From Spiribacter curvatus (lineage in GTDB: Bacteria; Pseudomonadota; Gammaproteobacteria; Nitrococcales; Nitrococcaceae), in assembly GCF_000485905.1 (NCBI RefSeq), contig NC_022664.1:1116001-1180000 (forward strand): a stretch of DNA of 64,000 bases, given 5' to 3'. Below are positions 54,201-62,748 of this stretch, piece by piece. A model generated the notes under the pieces. That model was not told the DNA's origin. It saw nothing but the letters and a program-made list of their open reading frames with translations, and made no database searches. The translations under genes and the position numbers were made by a program. Each line of letters starts with the position of its first letter. The stretch's first letter is position 1.

Positions 54201-54972
54201 GGCACCGGCCGCGCGCAGCGAGACGGCCACCGACGCGCTGCATGCCATCCCCGCCGGTCCCGCGACGGGCACCCTCATCCATTACCTGCTCGAGGCACTC
54301 GCCAACCGTCAGTTCCCGGCGAGTGATGAGACGGTTTTCAGGCAGATCGTCGAGCGCGGCCTACGTGGGCAGCGCTGGCGCGACTGGGCTCCGCTCCTGC
54401 GTGACTGGCTGGCAACCCTCGTCGAGACGCCACTGCCCCTGCCGAACGCCACACCCATACGGCTCAACGCGCTGCCGGGGGACGCGTTCATTGCCGAGCT
54501 TGAATTCCTGATTTCAGTGGGCCGCGTCCGGGCGAGTCGCATCGATGCCATTATCCGCCGCTACACCCTTGACGGCGCGAGTCGGCCGGGCCTGGGCGAA
54601 AGCGACCTCAACGGGATGGTGAAAGGCTATATCGACCTGGTCATCCGCCATGAAGGCCGGTACTGGGTGATCGACTACAAATCCAATGCCCTCGGTCCGT
54701 CCAACATGCACTACGACTCCGCAACGCTCCGGCAAGCGGTTATGGACAAACGCTATGACGCCCAGTACGCCCTCTACCTGCTCGCCCTCCATCGTTTGCT
54801 GCGTGCCCGTCTAGGGCCGGATTACGACTACGACACCCATGTCGGTGGCGCGGTCTGCTTTTTCCTGCGTGGGATCGGCCATAGCGGCGGCGGCCTCCAT
54901 GCCGAGCGTCCTGACCGCGCGCTGGTGGAGGAGCTGGATGCCCTTTTCAGCGAGGAAGTCGATCATGCCTGA
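51265..54972 (+). CDS. recB: exodeoxyribonuclease V subunit beta (RecB)
   Basis: 1235 aa. N-terminal superfamily 1A helicase: Walker A LIEASAGTGKTFTLAALYLR, MTFTRDATRELRDRIRARL, YTIHSFCHRMLQQHAFD, LVDEFQDTDPIQYRI, LIGDPKQAIYSFRGAD, ITIHKSKGLEYPLVFLP and YVAVTRA. C-terminal nuclease domain with GYIDLVIRHEGRYWVIDYKS: the Asp and Lys residues of the catalytic centre are intact. It moves on the 3'-ended strand and cuts DNA until Chi. The start is GTG at 51265. Confidence 0.97.
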   Translation: MSDPQPLDVLATPLNGQQLIEASAGTGKTFTLAALYLRLVLGHDPTDPERRPMLPPEILVMTFTRDATRELRDRIRARLAEAARCFVGARDPDPDDSILTGLLDAYPDTETRQRHADHLRAAADWMDEAAIYTIHSFCHRMLQQHAFDAGNPFALELSDDEGLITREAIEDYWRETIYPLSDDALAALGATLSGRGDGAKPSIKRFAHTLKPLLASSEQLGVDASQPPGPVIERQAARQAQAIESLRTAVHADLEGFDEALAEAWASKRLAASKNPVPKTWMNALRPALEAWRRNPAQRLPEIDPAKIARATLEKGVTKGNTLPEALAEHPIALAADELGEAQAALAETAGPFYAHAAQWVARRIVATRRQRGVIGFNDMLTRLRDALRQPEAGERLASVIRYQFPVALVDEFQDTDPIQYRILQAIYPPDADAGLVLIGDPKQAIYSFRGADLATYLQAAWRIPETRRYTLARNFRSARSMVDAVNTLFGQSPLGSEPFQPDAIDFQRVSANGRSETLSIDGQPAPGMTLWQLQAGDEAPEGLPMADYRRQMATIGARRIRRLLDQAQEGKAGFGNGADQRPVRPADIAILVRTGEEAGLIRAALREHGLASVYLSDRDNVLQTVEAGDVLRWLQAMAEPESERRVRTAVGTASLAYDWATLDGLFSDDARWEAVLEQFRDYADRWRRRGVLPALRQLIHDHALAHRLLMRPGGERALSNLLQISELLQETAATLDGPAGLVRWLDEEMQREGDTPADDRILRLESDAALIKVITIHKSKGLEYPLVFLPFICSYRPARAAPPLIRENGDDSVIAFKATEADTQAARDRQQAEDMRLLYVAVTRAVHACWLGLAPIRQAGKTKGSGIHLQESAIGRLIGCPSDATAADLGPLLTALANRSPAIIREPVERPTPSDGTARVATTPPAMAVARTYTARAPGAERWWIASYSALLEDGPRAAIPGTAQADILAEESQQTTQAPAARSETATDALHAIPAGPATGTLIHYLLEALANRQFPASDETVFRQIVERGLRGQRWRDWAPLLRDWLATLVETPLPLPNATPIRLNALPGDAFIAELEFLISVGRVRASRIDAIIRRYTLDGASRPGLGESDLNGMVKGYIDLVIRHEGRYWVIDYKSNALGPSNMHYDSATLRQAVMDKRYDAQYALYLLALHRLLRARLGPDYDYDTHVGGAVCFFLRGIGHSGGGLHAERPDRALVEELDALFSEEVDHA

Positions 54973-56863
54973 CGCCGCACTGCTTCGTGCCCCAACCCTG
55001 CCTGACCGTCTCCAGCGATGGCTCACGGATGACTGGCTGCGCGGCATCGATGCAGCGTTCGCCGCCCTGCTCGCTGAACAGGGGGGCGAGACGGATGAGA
55101 CGGTCCTCATCCTCGCCGCACTCACAAGCCATATCGTTGGCGATGGCCACACACGGCTCGCGCTGGACCAGGCCATCCGTGAACCACTGACGCTCTGGAG
55201 CGACCCGCCGCCCCAGACGCCAGGCATAGAAACACCGATCGACTGGCTCGACGGACTCAACCTTGATGCCGTCCGCGACCGGCTGGCTGGCTCCCCGGCG
55301 GTGGAGACCATTGACAGCCGTCGCACTGAGTCCCGGCTGACCACACCCCTTGTCCGGCATGGCGACACACTCTACCTGCGTCGCTACTGGGCGAACGAGC
55401 AGCTCATCGAGCGGGTCCTGACCGAGCGATTGCAGGACCAGACGGCAGCGATCCCCGCCCTCCGCCAACGCCTCGATACCCTCTTCCCGCCGGCGGGTCG
55501 CGATCCCGACTGGCAGCGTGTCGCCTGCGCGCTGGCCACCCGATCGCGGTTCACCCTCATTACCGGCGGCCCGGGCACGGGCAAGACCCGCACCGTCCTG
55601 CGACTGCTGGGATTACTGCAGTCACAGCGCATGGATAGCCATCCCGGAAAGCCGCTGCGGATTCGGTTGGCTGCACCCACGGGCAAAGCTGCCGCCCGTC
55701 TGGGGGAGTCGATCAGTGCCGAGATCGATGCCCTGCCGCTGCCCGGATCGGTCCGCGATGCGATTCCGCGCAGCGTCAGCACGCTGCATCGTCTGCTCGG
55801 CCCGCGCCCGGGCAGCCGGCTCTTCCGCCATGATCGCCATGACCCGCTGCACGCTGATCTGGTGGTGGTCGACGAGGCCTCAATGATCGATCAGGAATTG
55901 ACCGCACGTCTGCTCGATGCGCTTCGCCCCGAGACCCGGCTGGTACTGCTGGGCGATAAGGACCAGCTGGCATCAGTGGAAGCCGGCGCGGTGCTCGGCG
56001 AACTCTGCGCTGGGGCCGATGCCGGCCACTACACCACGGCAACCATCGACTGGGTACGGACAATGGCCGGCGACGACATCGCCGCCTGGCAGGGCGCCGG
56101 GACCGCGCTGCAGCAGCACATCGTCAAACTCCGCGAAAGCCGGCGGTTCAGTGCCGACAGCGGCATCGGTGCCTTTGCCGAGTCGGTGCGCAGCGGTGAT
56201 CAGGCTCACGCCGCGGCCCTACTGGACGGGCCAGACCCGGATATCCAGCGACTGCCCCTCACCCATGACAGTGATTCGGCGATTGAGACAGCGGCGACCG
56301 GGGGCTATCAGCCCTACCTGGCCGCACTCAGGCAGTCACGGCCATTGGGTGATGATCGCGATGCCATCACCGAGTGGGCGCGCATCGTACTGCGGTCATT
56401 CACGCGGTTTCAGGTGCTCGCGACCATCCGCCATGGACCGCTCGGTGTCGCCCGTCTGAACGAGCGCATTGCCGCGCGACTGCAGCACGAAGGGCTGATC
56501 GATCGAGCCACCGGCTGGTTCGAGGGCCGACCCGTTATGATCACCCGCAACGACTACGAGCTGGGACTGATGAATGGCGATGTCGGGATCTGCCTGTCCA
56601 CTCGACTGCCGGGAGAGACGGCGTCCAGACTGCGGGTGGCATTCGAGCTCGCCGATCACAGCGTCCGGCTGTTGCTGCCCAGCCGACTGGATGCCGTCGA
56701 GAGTGTATTCGCGATGACTGTTCACAAATCCCAGGGCTCGGAGTTCGACCATGTGTTGGTGGTGCTGCCCACCAGCGGACCGGCGCAGACCCGCGCCGAA
56801 CTACTCTACACCGCCGCGACCCGTGCACGCTCAGGTGCAGTGATCGCCCATCCGCGCGCATAA
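54965..56863 (+). CDS. recD: exodeoxyribonuclease V subunit alpha (RecD)
   Basis: 632 aa, RecD1 type (5'-3' helicase of the complex). Walker A ITGGPGTGKTRTVLRLL, RLAAPTGKAAARL, STLHRLLG, VVVDEASMIDQELTA, LLGDKDQLASVEAGAVLGEL and the C-terminal FAMTVHKSQGSEFDHVLVVL with YTAATRAR. The ATG at 54965 overlaps the end of recB by 8 bases (ATGCCTGA). A frame extension to 54839 lies entirely in recB and is rejected. Complete and expected to be functional. Confidence 0.96.
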   Translation: MPDAALLRAPTLPDRLQRWLTDDWLRGIDAAFAALLAEQGGETDETVLILAALTSHIVGDGHTRLALDQAIREPLTLWSDPPPQTPGIETPIDWLDGLNLDAVRDRLAGSPAVETIDSRRTESRLTTPLVRHGDTLYLRRYWANEQLIERVLTERLQDQTAAIPALRQRLDTLFPPAGRDPDWQRVACALATRSRFTLITGGPGTGKTRTVLRLLGLLQSQRMDSHPGKPLRIRLAAPTGKAAARLGESISAEIDALPLPGSVRDAIPRSVSTLHRLLGPRPGSRLFRHDRHDPLHADLVVVDEASMIDQELTARLLDALRPETRLVLLGDKDQLASVEAGAVLGELCAGADAGHYTTATIDWVRTMAGDDIAAWQGAGTALQQHIVKLRESRRFSADSGIGAFAESVRSGDQAHAAALLDGPDPDIQRLPLTHDSDSAIETAATGGYQPYLAALRQSRPLGDDRDAITEWARIVLRSFTRFQVLATIRHGPLGVARLNERIAARLQHEGLIDRATGWFEGRPVMITRNDYELGLMNGDVGICLSTRLPGETASRLRVAFELADHSVRLLLPSRLDAVESVFAMTVHKSQGSEFDHVLVVLPTSGPAQTRAELLYTAATRARSGAVIAHPRA

Positions 56864-56870
56864 TGCGGCC

Positions 56871-57227
56871 ATGAATCAGCCAACACTCTATTACGATGGC
56901 AGCTGCGGGATGTGTCGGCGCGAGATCGAGCACCTCCGCCCTCGGCTGCAGCCCCATGTGCGACTCGTCGATATCAGCACGCCGGCATTCGAGCCACCCG
57001 ATGGCTATACGCTCGGCGCGATGATGGAGCGCCTGCATTTCCATGACGGTGCGCGGATGCGCATCGGCCTGCCCGCCTCACTCGGCTACTGGCGAATCGC
57101 TGGCGGCGGATTCCGCTGGCTCGCCGCCGCACTGAGCCTGCCGGGGCTGTTCCAGTGCGGCAACTGGGCCTATGACCGTTGGGCGGCCTGGCGGATGCGT
57201 CATCAGCGCTGCGAGGTGCCGCGCTAG
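56871..57227 (+). CDS. DCC-family thiol-disulfide protein (DUF393)
   Basis: 118 aa. The family motif is [18 protein letters not shown], with the CxxC pair in a thioredoxin-like fold, followed by the middle HxxxxDG-like region ([15 protein letters not shown]). The C-terminal piece [14 protein letters not shown] is typical. It is 7 bases behind recD and shares four bases with the stop region of the opposing enolase-type gene. Redox partners are unknown. Confidence 0.85.
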   Translation: MNQPTLYYDGSCGMCRREIEHLRPRLQPHVRLVDISTPAFEPPDGYTLGAMMERLHFHDGARMRIGLPASLGYWRIAGGGFRWLAAALSLPGLFQCGNWAYDRWAAWRMRHQRCEVPR

Positions 57228-58336
57228 GGCATGACCCGCGTCTGTGCCAGCGTCTCCTCGTCCAGTACCAGCCCCAGCCCGGGCGCGTCGCCGAGCTGCA
57301 GATGACCGTTCTCATCCGGGCGGACCGGCGTACTGAGCGGAAAATCACGGCGCTCAGGGGTCCATTCCGGCGGATCATAGGGCAACTCGATGAAGTCCGT
57401 CCCCACACTGCCAGCGGTGAGATGGGCATTGGCGATCAAGCCAATGCCATTGCCCCAGGTATGGGGAGTGAATATGCAGCCCGCGTCGACCACCTGTTCG
57501 GCCAGTGCCCGCAGATGGGTCATTCCCAGCGAGCACACGGCATCGGGCTGGTAGACATCCAGGCAGTCACGCTCGAGCAGGGTCTGGAACTCGTGCCACT
57601 CACGGGTCATTTCCCCGCCGGCAATCGCAAGGCGCGTGTCCCGGCGCAGGCGTGTCATCCCGGCATAATCACCACGATGGAGGGGTTCTTCCATCCAGTA
57701 CACATCATGACGCTCGAGCTCCCGGGCAACCTCGAGCGCCTTTTCATACACCCAGGGTGGCTGGGTATCCCAGGGCATTCGCCAGCCCTGGTTGCAGTCC
57801 ACCATTAGCGTGAGATTGTCACCCACCGCCGCGCGAACCCGCTCAAGCACTGCGAAATCCTCCGCGAGGGTCGCCCGTCCAAAGCGGATCTTCATCGCCG
57901 GCAGGCCCTGAGCATGGATATGTCGGGCCATATCCGCCATGACCTCGGGCGAGCGATGGACACCGCTCGAGGCATAGCAGCCAATCGACGAACCGCGGCC
58001 ACCAGCCATCTGCCAGGCAGCACGCCCATCGATCCTGCCGGCAAGATCCCACAGCGCAACATCCAGTGCCCACGGACGGCCGGCGTGAAAGCCGATATTG
58101 CTAAGGACCTCGGCGTGACGCGCCAGGGCCAGCGGATCCCTACCCAGAAACAGCTCCAGGTAGTCATGCAGACCATGCATTGGATCCCCCGAGCCGATAC
58201 CAACCCGACCCTCACTATCCTCGACGCGCACCACTGTTGCCCCGAAAAAACGCCGCGGACGGGTATCCCAGGCGGCCGGGAACGGCGGATCGAGCGGCAG
58301 CCGGTGATGGCTGATACGGATATCACGGATGCTCAT
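57224..58336 (-). CDS. enolase-superfamily enzyme (mandelate racemase/muconate lactonizing group)
   Basis: 370 aa, full length. N-terminal capping domain and C-terminal barrel. Catalytic residues: MKIRFGRA (Lys of the K-x-K/R position), the metal ligands Asp in LMVDCNQGW, Glu in [11 protein letters not shown] and Glu in LAIAGGEM, and the general base area [12 protein letters not shown] and [11 protein letters not shown] (His). Such enzymes dehydrate sugar acids or racemise hydroxy/amino acids; the substrate is not readable. It overlaps the iron dehydrogenase by 4 bases and is last in a three-gene set with it and an aldehyde dehydrogenase. Confidence 0.88.
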   Translation of the reverse strand: MSIRDIRISHHRLPLDPPFPAAWDTRPRRFFGATVVRVEDSEGRVGIGSGDPMHGLHDYLELFLGRDPLALARHAEVLSNIGFHAGRPWALDVALWDLAGRIDGRAAWQMAGGRGSSIGCYASSGVHRSPEVMADMARHIHAQGLPAMKIRFGRATLAEDFAVLERVRAAVGDNLTLMVDCNQGWRMPWDTQPPWVYEKALEVARELERHDVYWMEEPLHRGDYAGMTRLRRDTRLAIAGGEMTREWHEFQTLLERDCLDVYQPDAVCSLGMTHLRALAEQVVDAGCIFTPHTWGNGIGLIANAHLTAGSVGTDFIELPYDPPEWTPERRDFPLSTPVRPDENGHLQLGDAPGLGLVLDEETLAQTRVMP

Positions 58337-59514
58337 GATGCACGCTCCCCGCCCGCGGTATAGTCAAGACAGTATGCAGCCACCTGATCGGCGAGCATGG
58401 CGAGGTCAGACTCCCGCGCCAGCCGCGCGTTGTTGCGGATCATGGGGCGATTGGGTTCCGCCGCCATTTCAGCCGCAAGGGCGTTCGGGTCAAGGCTCGC
58501 CGGCAGCACACGACGCGCGATCGCGGGGAAATCCACCTCCACCAGCCATTCATCGAAGGCCCGGGCCAGACCGAGCGCCTCGCCGTTGGCCACGCCAAAT
58601 GCGTTCGCCGCCGCCTGATAACGGACCGGCTCGGCATCGATACTCCAGGCAAGGCTCGCCTGAAGCCCCACGGTCACCGCAATGCCATGCGGGACATGGT
58701 TGAGACTGCCCAGTGCATGACCGATGTTATGCGCCATCCCGGTACCGCCCGCATCAATCGCGAGCCCCGCCAGCGTTGCCGCGAACTGCATGTCCGCGGC
58801 GGCATGGATGTCATGCGGATCATGCCGATAGGTCGACAGGGCGCCGCGCGCCCGACGAATCGCCTCCAGCCCGTAGGCCTCGGTGAACACACTGCCGCCC
58901 TGCCCCGTCAACGCCTCGAGACCGTGGACAAAGGCATCAAGGCCTGTCCCGACAATCATCCCCGGCGGGACGCTGCTGGTCAGTGTCGGATCGAGGATAA
59001 CCGAGTCCGGCGCCATATCGGGCGCCCAGGCCCAGAGCTTCTGGCCGTTATCGTCACTGACGATGGCGGTATGGGTGACTTCCGAACCGGTCCCCGATGT
59101 CGTGGGGATCATCACCGCGGGCCAGCGCGCCGGCGGGATGTTGCGTCCAAGGACGAAGTCCTCAGCCGGCAGCGCCGTCGCGGCGAGGCTCGCCACTAAC
59201 TTCGCACTGTCCAGCGCGCTTCCGCCGCCGAGCCCGACGATCACGGCATGCCCGAGCGCCCGCGCCTGTTCCGCGCCGGCGTTGACGGTGGCGAGTGTGG
59301 GTTCGCCGTTGGGGCAGATGCAGCGCTCGCAGGTATGCCCCGCGGGCAGAGCCGCCTCGAAACGATCCACCAGACCCGCCGATTCCATACCGGCGTCGGC
59401 GATCACGAGCACCGGCGTGGGCGTAGCCGGCAGGGCCTGACTCAGACGCTGCAGGGCATCGGCACCGGCCAGAATGCGTGGCGTTGCGGCAATATCCAGA
59501 TCGAGAGCAGTCAT
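58333..59514 (-). CDS. iron-containing alcohol dehydrogenase
   Basis: 393 aa group III dehydrogenase. It has the NAD-binding glycine stretch [13 protein letters not shown], then [19 protein letters not shown], the metal ligands Asp and three His in [12 protein letters not shown] and [18 protein letters not shown]. The C-terminal helical domain is complete. It starts with ATG at 59514, overlapping the aldehyde dehydrogenase stop by 4 bases. Together the two dehydrogenases would oxidise an alcohol to an acid by way of the aldehyde (inference). Confidence 0.9.
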   Translation of the reverse strand: MTALDLDIAATPRILAGADALQRLSQALPATPTPVLVIADAGMESAGLVDRFEAALPAGHTCERCICPNGEPTLATVNAGAEQARALGHAVIVGLGGGSALDSAKLVASLAATALPAEDFVLGRNIPPARWPAVMIPTTSGTGSEVTHTAIVSDDNGQKLWAWAPDMAPDSVILDPTLTSSVPPGMIVGTGLDAFVHGLEALTGQGGSVFTEAYGLEAIRRARGALSTYRHDPHDIHAAADMQFAATLAGLAIDAGGTGMAHNIGHALGSLNHVPHGIAVTVGLQASLAWSIDAEPVRYQAAANAFGVANGEALGLARAFDEWLVEVDFPAIARRVLPASLDPNALAAEMAAEPNRPMIRNNARLARESDLAMLADQVAAYCLDYTAGGERAS

Positions 59515-61001
59515 ACGGCGATCCAGGTCGTCTTGATTTCGGTGTATTTATCAAAGGCATGCAGCGAGCGGTCGCGACCGATGCCTGATTGCTTATAACC
59601 GCCGAACGGCGTGGCCACCGTCGCCATGTCATAGCAGTTGACCCACACAGTGCCGGCGCGCAGCTGGCGCGCGGCGCGATGGGCATCGGCGAGGCGGTCC
59701 GTCCATACTGACGCGGCAAGCCCATAGTCGGAGTCATTGGCGATGCGAATGCCCTCCTCAAGGCCATCGCATTCGATCACCGCCAGCACCGGACCGAAAA
59801 TCTCCTCACGGGCGGCATCGAGGTCGTTATGGATATCGCGCAGTATTGCTGGACGCATGAACGCACCTCCCTCGGGCCGATCGACGGGCTCACCACCGAT
59901 CACTCGACCACCGTCGCGACGGACGCCGTTCAGATAGGCCTGGACGCGCTCGAGATGCCCGGTTGAGATCATCGCGCCCATCACCGTCGATTCCTCGAGG
60001 GGATGGCCGGGTTCGAACTGGGGCATCATCGCCGCTACGCGGTCCAGGAGGTCGTCGGCAACATGCCGGTCGACGATCAAGCGCGAACCGGCATGGCAGG
60101 TCTCACCCTGGTTGTACCAGATGCTCCAGGCAATGGCCTCGGCCGCGGCATCGAGGTCCTCGCATTCGCGGGTGACGATCTGCGCGGATTTGCCACCGCA
60201 CTCGAGCCCCACCTTTTTCATGTTCGACTCACCGCTCCGGACCAGCAGGCGTTTGCCGATCTCGGTGGAACCGGTGAAGGCGATCGCATCCACTCGGTCA
60301 TGGCCGGCCAGCGCATCACCGGTGATGTGACCGCGCCCCGGCAGGACCTGAAAGGCGCCCGCTGGTACGCCCGCCTCATGGGCGATCCGGCCCAGCAGCA
60401 GGCTGGCCAGCGTCGATTCCTCGGCCGGTTTGAGGATGACGCTGTTGCCGGCCGCAAGCGCGGGGCCGATCTTCCAGCCGGCAATGATCAGCGGATAGTT
60501 CCACGGCACGATCGCCGCCACCGTTCCGATCGGCTCGCGACGGATACTGATCACTGCGTCATTGCCGGCCGGTGCCATCTCGTCATAGAGCTTATCGAGC
60601 GCCTCGCCGTACCACTGAATGGTGCTGGCGCAGGCGGGGACGTCCACGGCTATGGTCTGACTGATGGGCTTGCCGGTTTCCAGGGTCTCGAGCAGTGCAA
60701 GTTGCTCGGCGTTCGCGCGGATGCCCGCTGCGAACCGCAACATGACCGTCTTGCGTTCGGAAGGATCAAGATCCGCCCATACACCCGAATGAAACCGGGC
60801 GGCGGCGATCTCTACGGCGTCATCGACGTCCTCAGCCGTCCACTCGTCCACTGTGGCGAGGGCCTCGCCCGTAGCGGGGTTGTCAGCAATGAATGTGGCG
60901 TTGTGGCGCGGCGCCCGCTCGGCGCCGTCGACGAAGGCCCGAGTGGGGCAGTCAATCGCGGCGGCGGCGGCGTGCCAGTCAGTGAGATCGGATGCGCTCA
61001 T
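59511..61001 (-). CDS. NAD(P)-dependent aldehyde dehydrogenase (PuuC-like)
   Basis: 496 aa. Family motifs are intact: VPWNYPLIIAGWKIGPALAA, GNSVILKPAE, FTGSTEIGKRLL, the general-base Glu in LECGGKSAQIV, the catalytic Cys in YNQGETCHAGSRLIV, EEIFGPVLAVIE and FGGYKQSGIGRDRS. It is closest to gamma-glutamyl-aminobutyraldehyde or betaine/aminoaldehyde types (PuuC-like); the true substrate may differ. I chose the ATG at 61001 (MSASDLTDWH); the longer start at 61040 runs through the promoter region. A LysR gene is divergent. Confidence 0.88.
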   Translation of the reverse strand: MSASDLTDWHAAAAAIDCPTRAFVDGAERAPRHNATFIADNPATGEALATVDEWTAEDVDDAVEIAAARFHSGVWADLDPSERKTVMLRFAAGIRANAEQLALLETLETGKPISQTIAVDVPACASTIQWYGEALDKLYDEMAPAGNDAVISIRREPIGTVAAIVPWNYPLIIAGWKIGPALAAGNSVILKPAEESTLASLLLGRIAHEAGVPAGAFQVLPGRGHITGDALAGHDRVDAIAFTGSTEIGKRLLVRSGESNMKKVGLECGGKSAQIVTRECEDLDAAAEAIAWSIWYNQGETCHAGSRLIVDRHVADDLLDRVAAMMPQFEPGHPLEESTVMGAMISTGHLERVQAYLNGVRRDGGRVIGGEPVDRPEGGAFMRPAILRDIHNDLDAAREEIFGPVLAVIECDGLEEGIRIANDSDYGLAASVWTDRLADAHRAARQLRAGTVWVNCYDMATVATPFGGYKQSGIGRDRSLHAFDKYTEIKTTWIAV

Positions 61002-61071
61002 GATATCGGCTTTTCCCTTGCGCTGAAGTAAACGCTGCAAGGTGTATCAGCTGGCTTGATCGGCCTTCAAT

Positions 61072-61082
61072 CGATAATATCG
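61072..61082. promoter_or_regulatory. palindrome in the divergent LysR/aldehyde dehydrogenase promoter
   Basis: CGATAATATCG is a perfect 11-base palindrome in the 129-base gap between the divergent starts. LysR-type regulators bind A/T-rich dyads in exactly this situation, so it is a likely operator for the LysR protein at 61131. Confidence 0.4.
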
Positions 61083-61130
61083 CAGTTGCTGATTGCGTTT
61101 TACTCAACTCCATTCAGGGGAGCCGAAACC

Positions 61131-62036
61131 ATGGCCACCGATCTTCCGTCCTTGAATGCCCTGAAGGCCTTCGAAGTGGTCGCGCGCTGCCGATCGATCA
61201 CCCGGGCGGCAGCGGTGCTGCATGTCACTCCCGGTGCGGTCTCACGGCAGTTAAAACAGCTCGAAGCCGAGCTCGGTGAGGCATTGGTGATCCGGGGTCC
61301 GCGTCAGGCAAGTCTCACCCCAAGCGGCGTTATGCTCATGGAAACGGTCTCCTCATCGCTCGAGCAGGTCCGCCAGACGGTCAGCGATCTGCGCGGTGGA
61401 CGACATCGGCGCCGTCTGGCGCTGAATATCCCCAGCACCCTGGCGAGTCGCTGGCTGATGCCCCGACTGCATGCACTGCGGGCCATCGATCCAACGCTGG
61501 TCGTATCAATCCGTACCGAGACCAAGGACCGGCTCTCGCAGCGGGACGGGCTGGATGCGGCGATCCGCTTCGGGACCGGGGACTGGCCAGCGCTGCACAG
61601 CAGCCACCTTTTTCAGGAAAGACATGTCGCGGTGGCGTCTCCGGCCGTCCGGCAGGCACTGACGCGCGATGATGCGCGGGTATCACTGACCGAAGCGACA
61701 CTGCTGCATGTATTGAAACGCGAGGGCCGATACCTGTCCTGGCCGCACTGGTTGGATGCGGCCGGCATTGGGGGCGTGGATGCGACCAAGGGGTTTGAGT
61801 TCGACACCCTGGACCTTGCCATCGAGGCGGCGATCGCCGGCGTGGGCGTCACCATCGCCGACTGGCATATGGTCGCCGGGGACATCGCCGCCGGCCGGCT
61901 CGTCCAGCTACTCGAAACCGTGGTACCCGGTACGCAGTCGTACTGGTGGGTCCGACCCCCCGACTCACCGCTCACCGGACCGCTCGAGACATTCGAGCAC
62001 TGGCTGCGCTCGACGCTGGAGATCCACCATGCCTGA
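61131..62036 (+). CDS. LysR-family regulator (GcvA-like)
   Basis: 301 aa. The N-terminal winged helix-turn-helix is ALKAFEVVARCRSITRAAAV, followed by TPGAVSRQLKQLE. The C-terminal substrate-binding domain resembles the GcvA group (LNIPSTLASRWLMPRL, RFGTGDWPALHS, GVGVTIADWHMV). GGGGAG precedes the ATG at 61131; the upstream frame extension has no ribosome binding site. It is probably the regulator of the divergent aldehyde dehydrogenase operon. Its last 8 bases overlap the glycosyltransferase gene. Confidence 0.92.
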   Translation: MATDLPSLNALKAFEVVARCRSITRAAAVLHVTPGAVSRQLKQLEAELGEALVIRGPRQASLTPSGVMLMETVSSSLEQVRQTVSDLRGGRHRRRLALNIPSTLASRWLMPRLHALRAIDPTLVVSIRTETKDRLSQRDGLDAAIRFGTGDWPALHSSHLFQERHVAVASPAVRQALTRDDARVSLTEATLLHVLKREGRYLSWPHWLDAAGIGGVDATKGFEFDTLDLAIEAAIAGVGVTIADWHMVAGDIAAGRLVQLLETVVPGTQSYWWVRPPDSPLTGPLETFEHWLRSTLEIHHA

Positions 62037-62742
62037 GCTTTCCGTCATCATTCCCGCCTGGAATGAGGCCGACTATCTGCCAGCAACACTCGCCTCGCTG
62101 CAGGCATCGTTGCAGACGCAATCGCTGAGCGCTGAGCTCATCGTTGTCGATAATGACTCCACCGATGCCACCGCTGACATTGCGGCGGACGCCGGTGCCC
62201 GCGTGGTGCACGAGCCGGAGCACCGGATCGCCCGGGTCCGCAATGCGGGCGCTGAGATAGCCTGTGGTGACTGGCTGCTGTTCGTCGATGCCGACACCCG
62301 CATCGAGCCTGCGCATCTTGAATGCCTGCTCGCCGCAACCGATCGATCGTGTGCTGGGGGCGGTGCAGCCATCGGATTCGATCGGCTGCAGTCGTTGCCG
62401 CAGCGCATCGGGCTCGCGGCCTGGAATAGCCTATCGCGTCGATGCCGGCTGGCGGCCGGCTGCTTTGTCTTCGCCCGCGCCGACCTGCATGCAGCGATCG
62501 GCGGGTTCAGCGAACAGCTCTACGCCGGCGATGAGATCGGCTACTCGCGTCAGCTGGATCGAGCCGGGCGACGGCAGGGCCGACGTTTCGTGATCCTTGA
62601 TGCACCGCCAGTGATCAGCTCGGCGCGCAAGATGGACTGGTTCCGACCCTGGCAGCATGCCCTGGTACTCGCCACGTTCGTCGTATTTCCCTGGGCCGGA
62701 CGTTTCAAGCGATTGAGCTGGTTCTGGTACCGACGCCCCTGA
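62029..62742 (+). CDS. glycosyltransferase family 2
   Basis: 237 aa GT-A fold enzyme. SVIIPAWNEADYLPATLASL is the nucleotide-binding start, then LIVVDNDSTDATADIA, and LLFVDADTRI holds the DxD metal motif; GDEIGYSRQL follows near the acceptor site. The C-terminus is hydrophobic (HALVLATFVVFPWAG), suggesting membrane contact. The ATG at 62029 overlaps the LysR stop (ATGCCTGA). The acceptor is unknown, and it does not obviously fit the pathway of its neighbours. Confidence 0.87.
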   Translation: MPELSVIIPAWNEADYLPATLASLQASLQTQSLSAELIVVDNDSTDATADIAADAGARVVHEPEHRIARVRNAGAEIACGDWLLFVDADTRIEPAHLECLLAATDRSCAGGGAAIGFDRLQSLPQRIGLAAWNSLSRRCRLAAGCFVFARADLHAAIGGFSEQLYAGDEIGYSRQLDRAGRRQGRRFVILDAPPVISSARKMDWFRPWQHALVLATFVVFPWAGRFKRLSWFWYRRP

Positions 62743-62748
62743 GACGAC

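Noticed and set aside
53167-54282. 371-codon open frame on the minus strand inside recB
   Set aside because: It is the antisense of a gene with all RecB helicase motifs; such long frames are normal in GC-rich DNA and the translation has no family features.
60003-61031. 342-codon plus-strand open frame across the aldehyde dehydrogenase gene
   Set aside because: Antisense shadow; the opposite strand carries intact ALDH motifs including the catalytic Cys.
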